Positions 32,845 through 40,839 of a stretch of 44,875 bases of DNA are shown here, in pieces. Position 1 is the first letter of the stretch, and each line of letters starts with the position of its first letter. The translations under genes were made by a program, and so were the position numbers. The notes under the pieces were generated by a model, which saw only the letters and a program-made list of their open reading frames with translations, was not told where the DNA came from and searched no databases. The DNA is from CAIJXO01 sp041308645 (lineage in GTDB: Bacteria > Patescibacteriota > Minisyncoccia > Phycocordibacterales > GWA1-40-21), in assembly GCA_041308645.1 (NCBI GenBank), contig JBFZBC010000005.1, positions 1 to 44,875 of the forward strand, read 5' to 3'.

Positions 32845-33240
32845 ATGAATGAGGAAAATGAGGTTGGACAGTTAGGAACAAGCTTGATTAGGAGGCCGAA
32901 TTTTGAATTTAGCCCCACAAGTTCATTAATGTCGATGTCAGATTTTTCTGAATCTCCACTTACAGCCTTAGCAAAAGTAGAGCCAGAAAAAGCCTATGAT
33001 ATTATGAAGGAAATTCTTGAATTTCAAAGAAGAGCTCAAGATATAGGCTTAAAAATAGCTCGTATTAATGCTATGACTTCTGTATTACACAGTGAAGCAA
33101 ATACTGCTTGTACTTGGCTACAGAATAGGCGTATGGGAGAAAAGAATATTGATATCGATTTCAATTCCAGCTCTGGATCTTCTGGGTGGTTTTCAAGCCT
33201 AGAAGGAATAAGAGCTAGTTTAAGTGTTAGGATATCTTAA
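32845..33240 (+). CDS. Unknown 131-aa protein, TWLxNR motif
   Basis: I do not recognise the family. The ATG at 32845 is chosen because the ideal ribosome site AAGGAGGT precedes it; the longer frame starts with TTG and includes that site. The product is soluble; a low-complexity Ser/Met region (about 20-45) is followed by a helical segment (ALAKVEPEKAYDIMKEILEF) and a C-terminal block with TWLQNRRMGEKNIDIDFN then SSSGSSGWF. The next gene carries a matching block (TWLRNRQDGE...FNPKSG), so the two are probably distant paralogues or partners. They share one promoter and terminator. Confidence 0.75.
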   Translation: MNEENEVGQLGTSLIRRPNFEFSPTSSLMSMSDFSESPLTALAKVEPEKAYDIMKEILEFQRRAQDIGLKIARINAMTSVLHSEANTACTWLQNRRMGEKNIDIDFNSSSGSSGWFSSLEGIRASLSVRIS

Positions 33241-33258
33241 TCGAAAAGGGGGTGGTTT

Positions 33259-33591
33259 ATGAAAAAGAGTTCATACACTGAGCCTGATGATTCAACCGGG
33301 TGTCAAATGAAAGTCGCTTCTGTTGGGGCAGGTTTGCTTTTGTTACCATTACTTGGTCCATTTGCTTTACTTGCAGCGTCAGCTATCTATGGTTTTACAA
33401 AAACCATGGCAACTAAGGATGCCAGTAAAGAACTTGATAAAATTGAGAATGGTGAATCAGAAAAGATTGCGGATACATGGCTGAGAAATCGTCAAGATGG
33501 TGAGAGTGAAATATCAGTCACTTTTAATCCTAAATCTGGTCCAGCAGCTGGCTTTCGTCGAGTTCATACTTTTGAACGGGGAGAAGAATAG
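33259..33591 (+). CDS. Unknown 110-aa membrane protein, TWLxNR motif
   Basis: Not recognised. AAAAGGGGGTGG precedes the ATG. One long hydrophobic segment (VGAGLLLLPLLGPFALLAAS, about 22-45) suggests one or two membrane passes. The C-terminal half has TWLRNRQDGESEISVTFN followed by PKSGPAAGF, the same pattern as the C-terminus of the upstream 131-aa protein. Eighteen nt separate the genes, so they are cotranscribed; a terminator follows. The pair may form a soluble/membrane complex; this is inference from the shared motif and operon. Confidence 0.75.
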   Translation: MKKSSYTEPDDSTGCQMKVASVGAGLLLLPLLGPFALLAASAIYGFTKTMATKDASKELDKIENGESEKIADTWLRNRQDGESEISVTFNPKSGPAAGFRRVHTFERGEE

Positions 33592-33617
33592 TTTATGGAA
33601 ACTTCCTGTCATAAGTA

Positions 33618-33652
33618 AAGGTGGCTTATTATTTACGATAGGCCACTTTTTT
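33618..33652 (+). terminator. Intrinsic terminator of the 131/110-aa operon
   Basis: Stem aaggtggc/gccacttt (one G-T pair) with a loop of about 16 nt, followed by a T run. Confidence 0.8.
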
Positions 33653-33700
33653 ATTGATATATTTGGTGTTAGTATTATTATGATTTAAATAAATAATTTT

Positions 33701-33919
33701 ATGGAAAATATAAATATAAATAGTCCTGAGGATATTAAAAAAGTTGAAGAGAGTATTGGTGCTGCCAAATCAATGCTTTCTACAATGGGTAATAACGATA
33801 GTGAATTCAATAGAATTGATGAGATTGCAGAAGCTTTTAAACTAAAGCAAATAACAGCTGACACCGCTGCGCAGAGAATCATGGCTATCCCTTGGTCAAA
33901 ACAGCAAGGAGCAATGTAA
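33701..33919 (+). CDS. Unknown 72-aa protein
   Basis: Small soluble, acidic, probably helical protein (MENININSPEDIKKVEESIG at the start; FKLKQITADTAAQRIMAIPW near the end). No recognised domain. No Shine-Dalgarno; a TATGAT-like box lies about 20 nt upstream. It is 12 nt before the DUF2914 gene and probably cotranscribed with it. Coding status is supported by the start/stop spacing and operon position rather than by homology. Confidence 0.55.
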   Translation: MENININSPEDIKKVEESIGAAKSMLSTMGNNDSEFNRIDEIAEAFKLKQITADTAAQRIMAIPWSKQQGAM

Positions 33920-33931
33920 TTTATAGTTAAA

Positions 33932-35029
33932 ATGATTCTAAATAAATTTTCAAATCTTTATAAAAAGTATGAAAAATATATTTCACCTATCGGTTTGATT
34001 TACGGATTTATCTTTACTTCACTCACGCTTACACGGGTGGATATGTTTTTGGAGAACTTTTGGATTGTGGTCCATCTTCTTATTGCTAGTTTTGGTATTA
34101 TTGCTATCACTTATTTTGAAAATCAGATATATTTAAAAAAACGTGGAGAGGAGGATAGGGAGAAATTTCATTTTTATTTAACCCTGTTGATTCAGTTTGC
34201 TTTTGGTGGTTTGTTTTCTACTTTTTTTGTTTTTTATATAAGGAGTTCATCTCTCATTGATAGTTGGTTTTTTATATTTTTGCTATTAGTTTTGCTGATC
34301 GGAAACGAGCTTTGGAAGAAACATTATCAAAGGTTGGCTTTCCAGGTCAGTATTTTTTTTATTTCCCTATATTTATTTTTTGTTTTTCTTTTACCTGTTT
34401 TATTTCACCGTTTAGGTGTTGATCTCTTTGTGTTAAGTGGAATTATTAGTTTGATAATTGTATTTTTCTTTACCAAGTTACTTCGAAAATATTCTGGAGA
34501 AAGATTTAAATTACATCATAATCCTTTAAGGATAAGTGTTCTTTCTATTTTTGTTATTATGAATTTACTATATTTTACTAATATTATCCCTCCGATTCCG
34601 TTATCTTTAAAAAATGCTGGTGTGTACCATGATGTTCTAAAAAATTATAGCGGAAATTATGAAGTAAGAGGTGAACCAGCTCTTTGGCAAGATTATTTCA
34701 ATCGATATCCAGTATTTCATAAGCAAGCAGGGGAAAACGTCTATGTTTTTAGTTCTATTTTCTCTCCAGTGAATTTTGCAACAGAAATTGTTCATCAATG
34801 GCAATATTACGATGAACCAAAAAGGGTTTGGGTAAACTCAAGTAAAATAATCTTGCCAATCAGTGGAGGTCGGGAGGAGGGTTTCCGTACTTATTCAATA
34901 AAACAATCAGCCACAGAGGGTTTTTGGCGGGTGAAAGTTATGACTTTAAGAGGACAAGTTTTGGGTAATATAAATTTTAAAGTTGAAGAAGTCTCTATCA
35001 GCCCAAATTTAATCAAAAAGATCTTTTAA
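33932..35029 (+). CDS. DUF2914 membrane protein
   Basis: A 365-aa protein with about seven predicted membrane helices in residues 15-225, followed by a soluble C-terminal domain of the DUF2914 type: VYVFSSIFSPVNFATEIVHQ, then WQYYDEPKRVWVNSSKIILP and FWRVKVMTLRGQVLG. DUF2914 is a beta-sandwich of unknown function found outside the membrane in many CPR and proteobacterial proteins. Positive residues at loops suggest that the C-terminal domain is on the outside. Downstream of and probably cotranscribed with the 72-aa gene. The function is unknown. Confidence 0.8.
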   Translation: MILNKFSNLYKKYEKYISPIGLIYGFIFTSLTLTRVDMFLENFWIVVHLLIASFGIIAITYFENQIYLKKRGEEDREKFHFYLTLLIQFAFGGLFSTFFVFYIRSSSLIDSWFFIFLLLVLLIGNELWKKHYQRLAFQVSIFFISLYLFFVFLLPVLFHRLGVDLFVLSGIISLIIVFFFTKLLRKYSGERFKLHHNPLRISVLSIFVIMNLLYFTNIIPPIPLSLKNAGVYHDVLKNYSGNYEVRGEPALWQDYFNRYPVFHKQAGENVYVFSSIFSPVNFATEIVHQWQYYDEPKRVWVNSSKIILPISGGREEGFRTYSIKQSATEGFWRVKVMTLRGQVLGNINFKVEEVSISPNLIKKIF

Positions 35030-35155
35030 TATTTGACTATTCTTTAATAATATAAATTTGTTAGTAGTTTTTTATATTTATCAACAAAAATGAATATATA
35101 TTCCAAAAATATAAGTATATGATATACTATATGTGTAGTATATTTATTAACCCTG

Positions 35156-35184
35156 CCTAAATTTTTATAAAATAAAAATTTAGG
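35156..35184 (+). promoter_or_regulatory. Hairpin in the leader of the SWIB gene
   Basis: Perfect 13-bp stem cctaaatttttat/ataaaaatttagg with an AAA loop, about 50 nt before the SWIB start. A second small stem (ggag/ctcc, 35206-35222) lies next to the start. Upstream there is a TATACT-rich inverted repeat (atacta/tagtat, 35124-35141) that may be the promoter or an operator. A structured regulatory leader is likely. Confidence 0.5.
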
Positions 35185-35235
35185 TGGGCGAATTTATTAA
35201 TTAATCGGAGGGATTACTCTCCAAAAAATAAAAAA

Positions 35236-35487
35236 ATGGCAGAGAAAAAAGTGTCAGCGTTTATGCAACCAAAGAAGTTGAGCCCTGAGTTAGAAGCAGT
35301 TGTTGGAAAAGGTCCAATGCCTCGTTCAGAAATTGTAAAGAAGTTGTGGGTATATATTAAGGGTAATAATCTTCAGGATGCTAAGGATAAGAGAATGATT
35401 AATTGTGATGCAAAGCTTAAGGCGATTTTTGGTGACAAGGTTCACATGATGAAAATGGCCGGCTTTATCGGCAAGCATATTTCCTAA
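35236..35487 (+). CDS. SWIB/MDM2-domain protein
   Basis: An 83-aa single-domain protein. The sequence LSPELEAVVGKGPMPRSEIV then KKLWVYIKGNNLQDAKDKRM matches the SWIB fold; LKAIFGDKVHMMKMAGFIGKHI is the second conserved half. SWIB domains are eukaryotic chromatin-remodelling modules that also occur as small free proteins in Chlamydiae and CPR bacteria, where they are thought to associate with DNA or topoisomerase. The 5' leader is structured and A-rich, with GGAGGG some distance from the ATG, so initiation is not standard. Monocistronic, with its own terminator. Confidence 0.92.
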   Translation: MAEKKVSAFMQPKKLSPELEAVVGKGPMPRSEIVKKLWVYIKGNNLQDAKDKRMINCDAKLKAIFGDKVHMMKMAGFIGKHIS

Positions 35488-35511
35488 ATTTTAATCTAAA
35501 TAAGGTTTTGC

Positions 35512-35545
35512 AAAATCACCCTACTGTAAAAAGTGGGGTGATTTT
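35512..35545 (+). terminator. Intrinsic terminator of the SWIB gene
   Basis: Ten-base stem aaaatcaccc/gggtgatttt with a 14-nt loop; T-rich afterwards. Confidence 0.8.
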
Positions 35546-35552
35546 GATTTTA

Positions 35553-35581
35553 TGGACAAAATTTGTTTTATTTGGTAATGT
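35553..35581 (+). promoter_or_regulatory. Candidate promoter of ddh
   Basis: TGGACA (35553-35558), 17-nt spacer, TAATGT (35576-35581), then a small hairpin (gtgtgg/ccacac, 35591-35609) in the leader. Confidence 0.5.
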
Positions 35582-35647
35582 CTATTTTGGGTGTGGTTTT
35601 TTTCCACACATAACTAGATACAAAAGTACATTGAAAGGAACAGGAAG

Positions 35648-36664
35648 ATGAGTAAAAAAACGAAGGTGTTGTTGGTTGGTTTTGGCAATGTTGGACGGAG
35701 CATCATGAAAATACTTCCTCAGTATCCAGATATGGAAATGATTGGTATTGTCACACGGCGACCTGCGGATGTGAGCAAGGAGCTTAAGGGTGTTGATATT
35801 TATCGTCTCAATCAACCCAAGGCTTATCTGAGGTGTGGTGCAGATGTGGCTATTATGTGTGGTGGGTCAAAAAATGACTTACCTATGCAGACGCCATTTT
35901 TTGCCCATGACTTCAACGTGGTGGACAGCTTTGATACACATGGGCATATTGGGCCCTATGTTGATAAGGAAACTGGTCAACCAATGCTCGGTCATTTGGA
36001 AACGGTGGATATCATCTGCCGTCAGAGCAAGCATACCGGCCATATCGGTATTGGCTGGGATCCTGGAACTTTTTCCTTGATGCGCGCTTTGTTTGGGGTG
36101 GGAATGGCCGGATACAATGTGAATGCCTTTTATGGCCTTACTCCCAAGGGCGGCTTGAGTATGGGTCATACCAATGCCATCAAGGGAATTCCTGGTGTCA
36201 TTGATGCTAGGCAGTACACTCATGCCAATCTGGAGGCGATTGAGAGGATTCGTAACGGATTAAATCTTGAGCTGACTGATCGAGACATGCATTGGCGTGA
36301 ATGCAAAGTGGTGGCGCCTATGGACAATGATGTTCGTATGCGTATTGCAAATGTGATCAAGAGTATGCCGATCTATTTCGAACCTTATGACACGAAGGTT
36401 ACCTTTGTGTCTCAGGCCGAGTTGGATCTGGAAAAAGGTGATCTGTCGCATGATGGGCTGGTCATCATCTCCGGACCGACGGGATACATGGAGTTCAAGA
36501 ATGTCTGGAAGTCCAATCCTACTGGTACGGCAGGTTTCCTTCTGGCCTACGCCAGGGCAACTCATCGAGCTAATATGGCGGGGCGGTATGGTTGTTTAAC
36601 GATACTGGATACGCCAGTGGTTGATCTGCTCCCTGATCCTTCGGCAAGAGTGAGCCTGATTTAA
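35648..36664 (+). CDS. ddh: meso-Diaminopimelate D-dehydrogenase
   Basis: A 338-aa NADP-dependent enzyme converting tetrahydrodipicolinate and ammonia to meso-DAP in one step, for lysine and peptidoglycan. The N-terminus VLLVGFGNVGRSIMKIL is the nucleotide-binding loop; GIVTRRPADV follows. Substrate-region motifs match the family: IGWDPGTFSLMRALFG, GGLSMGHTNAIKGIPGV and QYTHANLEA. AAAGGAAC precedes the ATG. The coding sequence is visibly richer in G and C than the flanking genes, and it is followed by a textbook terminator. No other lysine or DAP genes are here. A transferred gene is likely; the supply of its substrate in a reduced genome is unknown. Confidence 0.93.
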   Translation: MSKKTKVLLVGFGNVGRSIMKILPQYPDMEMIGIVTRRPADVSKELKGVDIYRLNQPKAYLRCGADVAIMCGGSKNDLPMQTPFFAHDFNVVDSFDTHGHIGPYVDKETGQPMLGHLETVDIICRQSKHTGHIGIGWDPGTFSLMRALFGVGMAGYNVNAFYGLTPKGGLSMGHTNAIKGIPGVIDARQYTHANLEAIERIRNGLNLELTDRDMHWRECKVVAPMDNDVRMRIANVIKSMPIYFEPYDTKVTFVSQAELDLEKGDLSHDGLVIISGPTGYMEFKNVWKSNPTGTAGFLLAYARATHRANMAGRYGCLTILDTPVVDLLPDPSARVSLI

Positions 36665-36685
36665 TTAAGGCTCGTTTGAGAACAC

Positions 36686-36719
36686 ACCGGTAGCTTAGCA
36701 ATAAGCTACCGGTTTTTTT
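36686..36719 (+). terminator. Intrinsic terminator of ddh
   Basis: Perfect 12-bp stem accggtagctta/taagctaccggt with loop gcaa, then TTTTTT. Confidence 0.95.
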
Positions 36720-36781
36720 ATGTTATAATTTTATTGTGAAAATTATAGTAAAAGCAAAAACCAAGGCATAAAATATAAAAC

Positions 36782-36813
36782 AAAAAACCACGTCCTTGCG
36801 GAGGTGGTTTTTT
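36782..36813 (-). terminator. Intrinsic terminator of the cold-shock gene
   Basis: Minus-strand AAAAAACCACCTC then CGTGGTTTTTT around a short GC loop; T run on the minus strand. Confidence 0.85.
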
Positions 36814-36849
36814 GTTTTGATAGTTATTGCAGGACGAACCTGCGAATAA

Positions 36850-37050
36850 TTATGCTTTGTTAACATTAACAGCTGCAGGACCCTTTGGGGTATCTTCAGT
36901 GTCAAATGATACAGCATCTCCTTCTCTTAGGTCAGCGAAAGCAACACCTGAAAGAGAATTGCTATGGAAGAATAAATCCTTCGCTAAGCCTTCTCCTGTG
37001 ATGAAGCCAAAACCTTTGTCAGAGACCAATTTTTTAATTGTACCGGTCAT
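36850..37050 (-). CDS. csp: Cold-shock domain protein
   Basis: A 66-aa single cold-shock domain (OB fold) that binds single-stranded RNA/DNA. RNP1 is DKGFGFIT and RNP2 is DLFFHSNSL; the start MTGTIKKLVSDKGFGFI and the end KGPAAVNVNKA are typical of CspA. GC content is higher than in the neighbours. The transcript has a leader of about 170 nt that includes a complete copy of the 88-nt palindromic element, which ends 6 nt before the ATG. Csp genes are known for structured, temperature-sensitive leaders, so this element may control translation; that is inference. Confidence 0.95.
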   Translation of the reverse strand: MTGTIKKLVSDKGFGFITGEGLAKDLFFHSNSLSGVAFADLREGDAVSFDTEDTPKGPAAVNVNKA

Positions 37051-37056
37051 TGATTT

Positions 37057-37144
37057 ACCCGTTAAAGTTTTAATTGATGGAAAATCAGAGATTTTCCTGG
37101 CATTAGGTTCAAAACCTAATGCGTCAGTTAAAATTTTTTCGGTT
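37057..37144. repeat. 88-nt palindromic element, copy 1
   Basis: An outer stem (TTAAAGTTTTAATTGA with its partner at 37125-37140, plus ACCCG/CGGTT ends) encloses two hairpins: GGAAAAT-cagag-ATTTTCC (37079-37097) and GCATTAGGTT-AACCTAATGC type (37100-37122). It has the same length as copy 2 at 44605-44692 and the inner first hairpin is identical. It lies in the csp 5' leader (minus strand). On the plus strand, an open frame reads KVLIDGKSEIF through it. Confidence 0.85.
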
Positions 37145-37229
37145 AATTAGTTTACTTAATAAAATACAAACGAATGTTATGTTTTAGAAAATGACTACTT
37201 TTCGAACCATACCTCTCTTTTGTAATTCA

Positions 37230-37258
37230 AGTATAGCATACTGTGTTATTCCTGTCAA
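37230..37258 (-). promoter_or_regulatory. Promoter of the cold-shock gene
   Basis: Minus-strand TTGACA (37253-37258), 17-nt spacer containing TATGC, TATACT (37230-37235). This is the best sigma70-type promoter in the window. Confidence 0.85.
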
Positions 37259-37280
37259 ATGGTAAAAGTGGATAAACCAC

Positions 37281-37309
37281 TTGACACTTATACTATTTTT
37301 GTTTAACAT
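37281..37309 (+). promoter_or_regulatory. Candidate promoter of rpoBC
   Basis: TTGACA (37281-37286), 17-nt spacer, TAACAT (37304-37309), about 280 nt before rpoB, back to back with the csp promoter. The -10 match is weak. Confidence 0.45.
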
Positions 37310-37591
37310 AGTGTCACATTAGCAAGATTGAGTCACGGGGGAAAGATTTAGAAGTTATAATAATTTCACTTGCTTATCATAAGAAAAAGATAAATTTTAT
37401 CAAATTAAATGACGCCTTTGTCGGAGAGGTGTTTTTTGTCGTTTAGTGTGTTGATAAAGGAATAAATATAATCAAATTTTCTGCGCTTCACCCTTCCTGA
37501 GTATAGGTGGGTTCTATGCGACAAAAAATTTAACTATATTTCTTCCCTTAAAAAACAATTTATTAATTATTTTTAGAAGAAGAAAAAAGTT

Positions 37592-40500
37592 ATGAAATCA
37601 ATTATCAAAAGAGAGAAAAAATATTTTGGAAAGTTTAAGGCTCCTTTAATATCTAGTCCTAATATGGTTTCTCACCAAACAGAATCATTCAAGTGGTTAC
37701 TTGAAAAGGGTTTGGCCGAGGTTTTTAAAGAGTTTTCCCCAATTCGTGATTATGCTGAGAAAAAATTTGAGCTTTCTTTTTCTACTTTTGAGATTACTCA
37801 ACCAAAGTATGATGAACACTATGCTAAGGACAATAAAATATCCTACGAAGGTCAGTTAAAGGTTAAAGTAAAGTTAAAGAATAAGTTACTCAGCGTAGAT
37901 AAAGAGCAAGAGATTTTTTTAACTGATATTCCTCTAATAACGAATCATGGAACTTTTATTATAAATGGTATTGAAAGAGTAATTGTCCCTCAGCTAGCAC
38001 GTTCTTTCGGTATGTTTTTTACCTCAAATGAAATTAAAGGTAAAAGATATTTTGGAGCAAAAATTATACCTTCTCGAGGAGTCTGGATTGAAATTGAATC
38101 TGATGCGGATGATTTAATTTACGTTAAAATTGATAAAAAAAGAAAGTTTTCAATTACATCACTACTTAGGGTATTAGGTGCTACCGATAAGCAAATGTTG
38201 GAACATTTTAAGACCGATGAGTTATCCGCGAAAGCAATAGAAACAAATTTAGCTAAGGATCATGCTAAAACACTTGATGAATCATATATAGAAATTTATA
38301 AGAGACTTCGTGATGGTGATTTAGCTACTGCTGAAAATGCTAAAGAGTTTATCAACAGTATTTTTAATGCTGACCGTTATGATATTTCAAAGGTAGGACG
38401 TTTCCGTTTTAATAAAAGATTTGCTAAAAGTATGGACGTCAAGGAACTTGATCGTAAGACTATAAATCTAGATGACATTTTTACTATTATTTCAAAAGTA
38501 GTATCTCTTAATCATTATGAAGATGCTATTGAAGATGATATTGACCATTTAGGTTCAAGGCGTGTTCGTTTTGTCGGAGAACTTTTCCAAGCAAAAATAA
38601 GGATTGGAATGTCTCAAATGAAGAGAAATATTCAAGACAGAATGTCTACAGTGGAGCCAGATGTAACAATGCCGATTTCTTTTGTCTCTCCTCGACCACT
38701 CCAGGCTAGAATAAAGGAATTTTTTACCACCAACCAGCTATCACAGTTTATGCAGCAGGAAAATATTTTGCAGGAGATTGAACATCTTCGAACACTGTCA
38801 GCTCTAGGTCCAGGTGGTTTGACTAGAGAACGTGCTGGTTTCGAAGTTCGTGATGTACATCCATCACACTACGGCCGAGTCTGTCCGATCCACACACCTG
38901 AAGGACCAAACATTGGTTTGATCTTAAGACTTTCTGTTTACGCTAAAGTCAATGATTTTGGTATGATTGAAACTCCCTACGCTAAAGTAAAACATGGTGT
39001 TGTTACAAATGAAATAAAATATTTAAACGCTCTAGAGGAAGAAAATTTTAAAATTGCTCATGCCGCTACCCATACTGACGAGAAGAATAAAATAATTGAT
39101 GACGAGGTTGAGGTTCGTGTTAATGGGGAGCCAACTGTCGTTAAGAGTAATGAAGTGGACTTTATGGACGTGTCTACTAATCAAGCTTTTTCTATTGCAA
39201 CATCCATGATTCCGTTTCTAAATCACGATGATGCTAACCGAGCACTCATGGGTTCTAACATGCAGAAGCAGGCAGTACCATGTTTGAGACCAGAGGCACC
39301 ATTAGTGGCTACTGGTATTGAAGAGGAGGCGGCAAAGTATACTGGACGTTTGATTTATGCTGAAGAAGCGGGTGAGGTAACATACCTTGATTCAAAAAAA
39401 ATCATCATAACTAATGATAAAAATAAAGATAAAGAATATAATTTAATTCAATATTCTCGAACAAATAGTTTTACTGTTTTTCATCAAAGGCCGGTAGTTT
39501 CTTTTGGTCAGAAGGTAAAAAAGGGAGAACTTTTAGCTGATACTTCCTCATCTGATAAAGGTCAAACTTCAATCGGTCAAAATATTTTGATTGCCTTTAT
39601 GTCTTGGTCAGGTTCAAACTACGAAGATGCAATTATTCTTTCAGAGCGACTAGTAAAAGATAGCAAGTTTACCTCAATTCATATTGAAGAATTTGTTGTA
39701 AATGTTCGTGATACTAAACTTGGACCGGAAGTAACTACTCATGATATTCCAAACGTTGGTGAAGCTAAATTAAAAAACCTGGATGAAGACGGTATAATTA
39801 GGATTGGTGCTGAAGTGAGACCAGGAGATATTATTGTTGGTAAAATCACACCAAAGGGTGAGACCCAATTAACCCCAGAGGAAAGACTACTCCGATCAAT
39901 TTTTGGTGAGAAGGCACGAGATGTAAAAGATACTTCTAAGAGATTGGAAGGTGGTAAAAAAGGTAGAATAATTTCTGTTAAAGTATTTTCTCGAGAAAAG
40001 GGTGATAAGCTAGAGAGCGGTATAATAAAGAAAATTTATATTGAAGTAGCTGAACTTAGAAGTATTTCTGTTGGAGACAAGTTATCTGGACGACACGGAA
40101 ACAAGGGAGTTATTTCTAAAATATTACCAGAAGAGGATATGCCTTGTATGCCAGACGGTAGACCTGTAGATTTGATTTTAACTCCACTTGGTGTGCCTTC
40201 TCGTATGAATCTTGGACAAATTTTAGAATTACACTTAGGTTTAGCAGCCAATACTTTAGGCTATCAAGCAATTGTTCCACCGTTTGCTGGAGCAACTGAT
40301 GCGGAAATTAAAGCTGAACTTGTAAAAGCCGGTTTTAAGGAAAGTGGAAAGATGAAACTTTATGACGGACGAACAGGTGAAAAGTTTAATCAAGAGATTG
40401 CTGTTGGTTATATGTATATTTTGAAACTACACCATGAAGTAGAAGACAAAATCCATATGCGTTCTATTGGACCTTACTCACTTATTACCCAACAACCATT

Positions 40501-40810
40501 AGGAGGGCGAGCTCAAGGTGGAGGACAGAGATTTGGAGAAATGGAAGTCTGGGCTTTACTTGGTCACGGTGCCGCTTATACCCTTAGAGAAATGCTTACT
40601 ATAAAGTCTGATGATATTGTGGGACGTTCTGCGGCTTTCGATTCTATTGTGAAAGGTGAGAGAATAAAACAACCAAACATTCCAGCTTCGTTTAACGTAC
40701 TTCTCAATAACTTGAGAGGATTAGGTCTAGACGTTGAACTTTTAAAAGACCCGTCCGACCGAGCCATCCGAGCGGGTAAAAAATCTTCCCGAGAAGATGA
40801 TGAAAGATAA
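37592..40810 (+). CDS. rpoB: RNA polymerase beta subunit
   Basis: Catalytic-core subunit of RNA polymerase, 1072 aa, much shorter than the 1342-aa E. coli protein because lineage-specific insertions are absent. Core motifs are intact: the rifampicin-region VSPRPLQARIKEFFTTNQLS then GPGGLTRERAGFEVRDVHPS, GDKLSGRHGNKGVISK (828-843) and QPLGGRAQGGGQRFGEMEVW (968-987). In place of the common rifampicin-region SQFMDQ.NPL the sequence reads SQFMQQENIL, a possible change in drug response. rpoC follows after 29 nt. Unlike the usual order, no rplJ-rplL precedes it; the neighbour is csp. Confidence 0.98.
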   Translation: MKSIIKREKKYFGKFKAPLISSPNMVSHQTESFKWLLEKGLAEVFKEFSPIRDYAEKKFELSFSTFEITQPKYDEHYAKDNKISYEGQLKVKVKLKNKLLSVDKEQEIFLTDIPLITNHGTFIINGIERVIVPQLARSFGMFFTSNEIKGKRYFGAKIIPSRGVWIEIESDADDLIYVKIDKKRKFSITSLLRVLGATDKQMLEHFKTDELSAKAIETNLAKDHAKTLDESYIEIYKRLRDGDLATAENAKEFINSIFNADRYDISKVGRFRFNKRFAKSMDVKELDRKTINLDDIFTIISKVVSLNHYEDAIEDDIDHLGSRRVRFVGELFQAKIRIGMSQMKRNIQDRMSTVEPDVTMPISFVSPRPLQARIKEFFTTNQLSQFMQQENILQEIEHLRTLSALGPGGLTRERAGFEVRDVHPSHYGRVCPIHTPEGPNIGLILRLSVYAKVNDFGMIETPYAKVKHGVVTNEIKYLNALEEENFKIAHAATHTDEKNKIIDDEVEVRVNGEPTVVKSNEVDFMDVSTNQAFSIATSMIPFLNHDDANRALMGSNMQKQAVPCLRPEAPLVATGIEEEAAKYTGRLIYAEEAGEVTYLDSKKIIITNDKNKDKEYNLIQYSRTNSFTVFHQRPVVSFGQKVKKGELLADTSSSDKGQTSIGQNILIAFMSWSGSNYEDAIILSERLVKDSKFTSIHIEEFVVNVRDTKLGPEVTTHDIPNVGEAKLKNLDEDGIIRIGAEVRPGDIIVGKITPKGETQLTPEERLLRSIFGEKARDVKDTSKRLEGGKKGRIISVKVFSREKGDKLESGIIKKIYIEVAELRSISVGDKLSGRHGNKGVISKILPEEDMPCMPDGRPVDLILTPLGVPSRMNLGQILELHLGLAANTLGYQAIVPPFAGATDAEIKAELVKAGFKESGKMKLYDGRTGEKFNQEIAVGYMYILKLHHEVEDKIHMRSIGPYSLITQQPLGGRAQGGGQRFGEMEVWALLGHGAAYTLREMLTIKSDDIVGRSAAFDSIVKGERIKQPNIPASFNVLLNNLRGLGLDVELLKDPSDRAIRAGKKSSREDDER

Positions 40811-40839
40811 TTAAAATCATTAACCAATAAAATAAAAAT

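Larger units (their letters stand above)
37145..37591. other. csp-rpoB intergenic region
   Basis: No gene seen in about 440 nt. It holds the divergent promoters of csp (37230-37258, minus) and probably rpoB (37281-37309, plus), then a long rpoB leader. At 37411-37437 an imperfect stem (acgcct/aggtgt) followed by TTTTTT could be an attenuator. The remainder is AT-rich with no clear structure. Confidence 0.6.

Noticed and set aside
36827..37150. Open frame of 107 codons on the plus strand opposite csp
   Set aside because: It is mostly antisense to the well-supported cold-shock gene, has no ribosome site, and only its end is notable because it runs through the palindromic element. Kept as evidence of reading frame, not as a gene.
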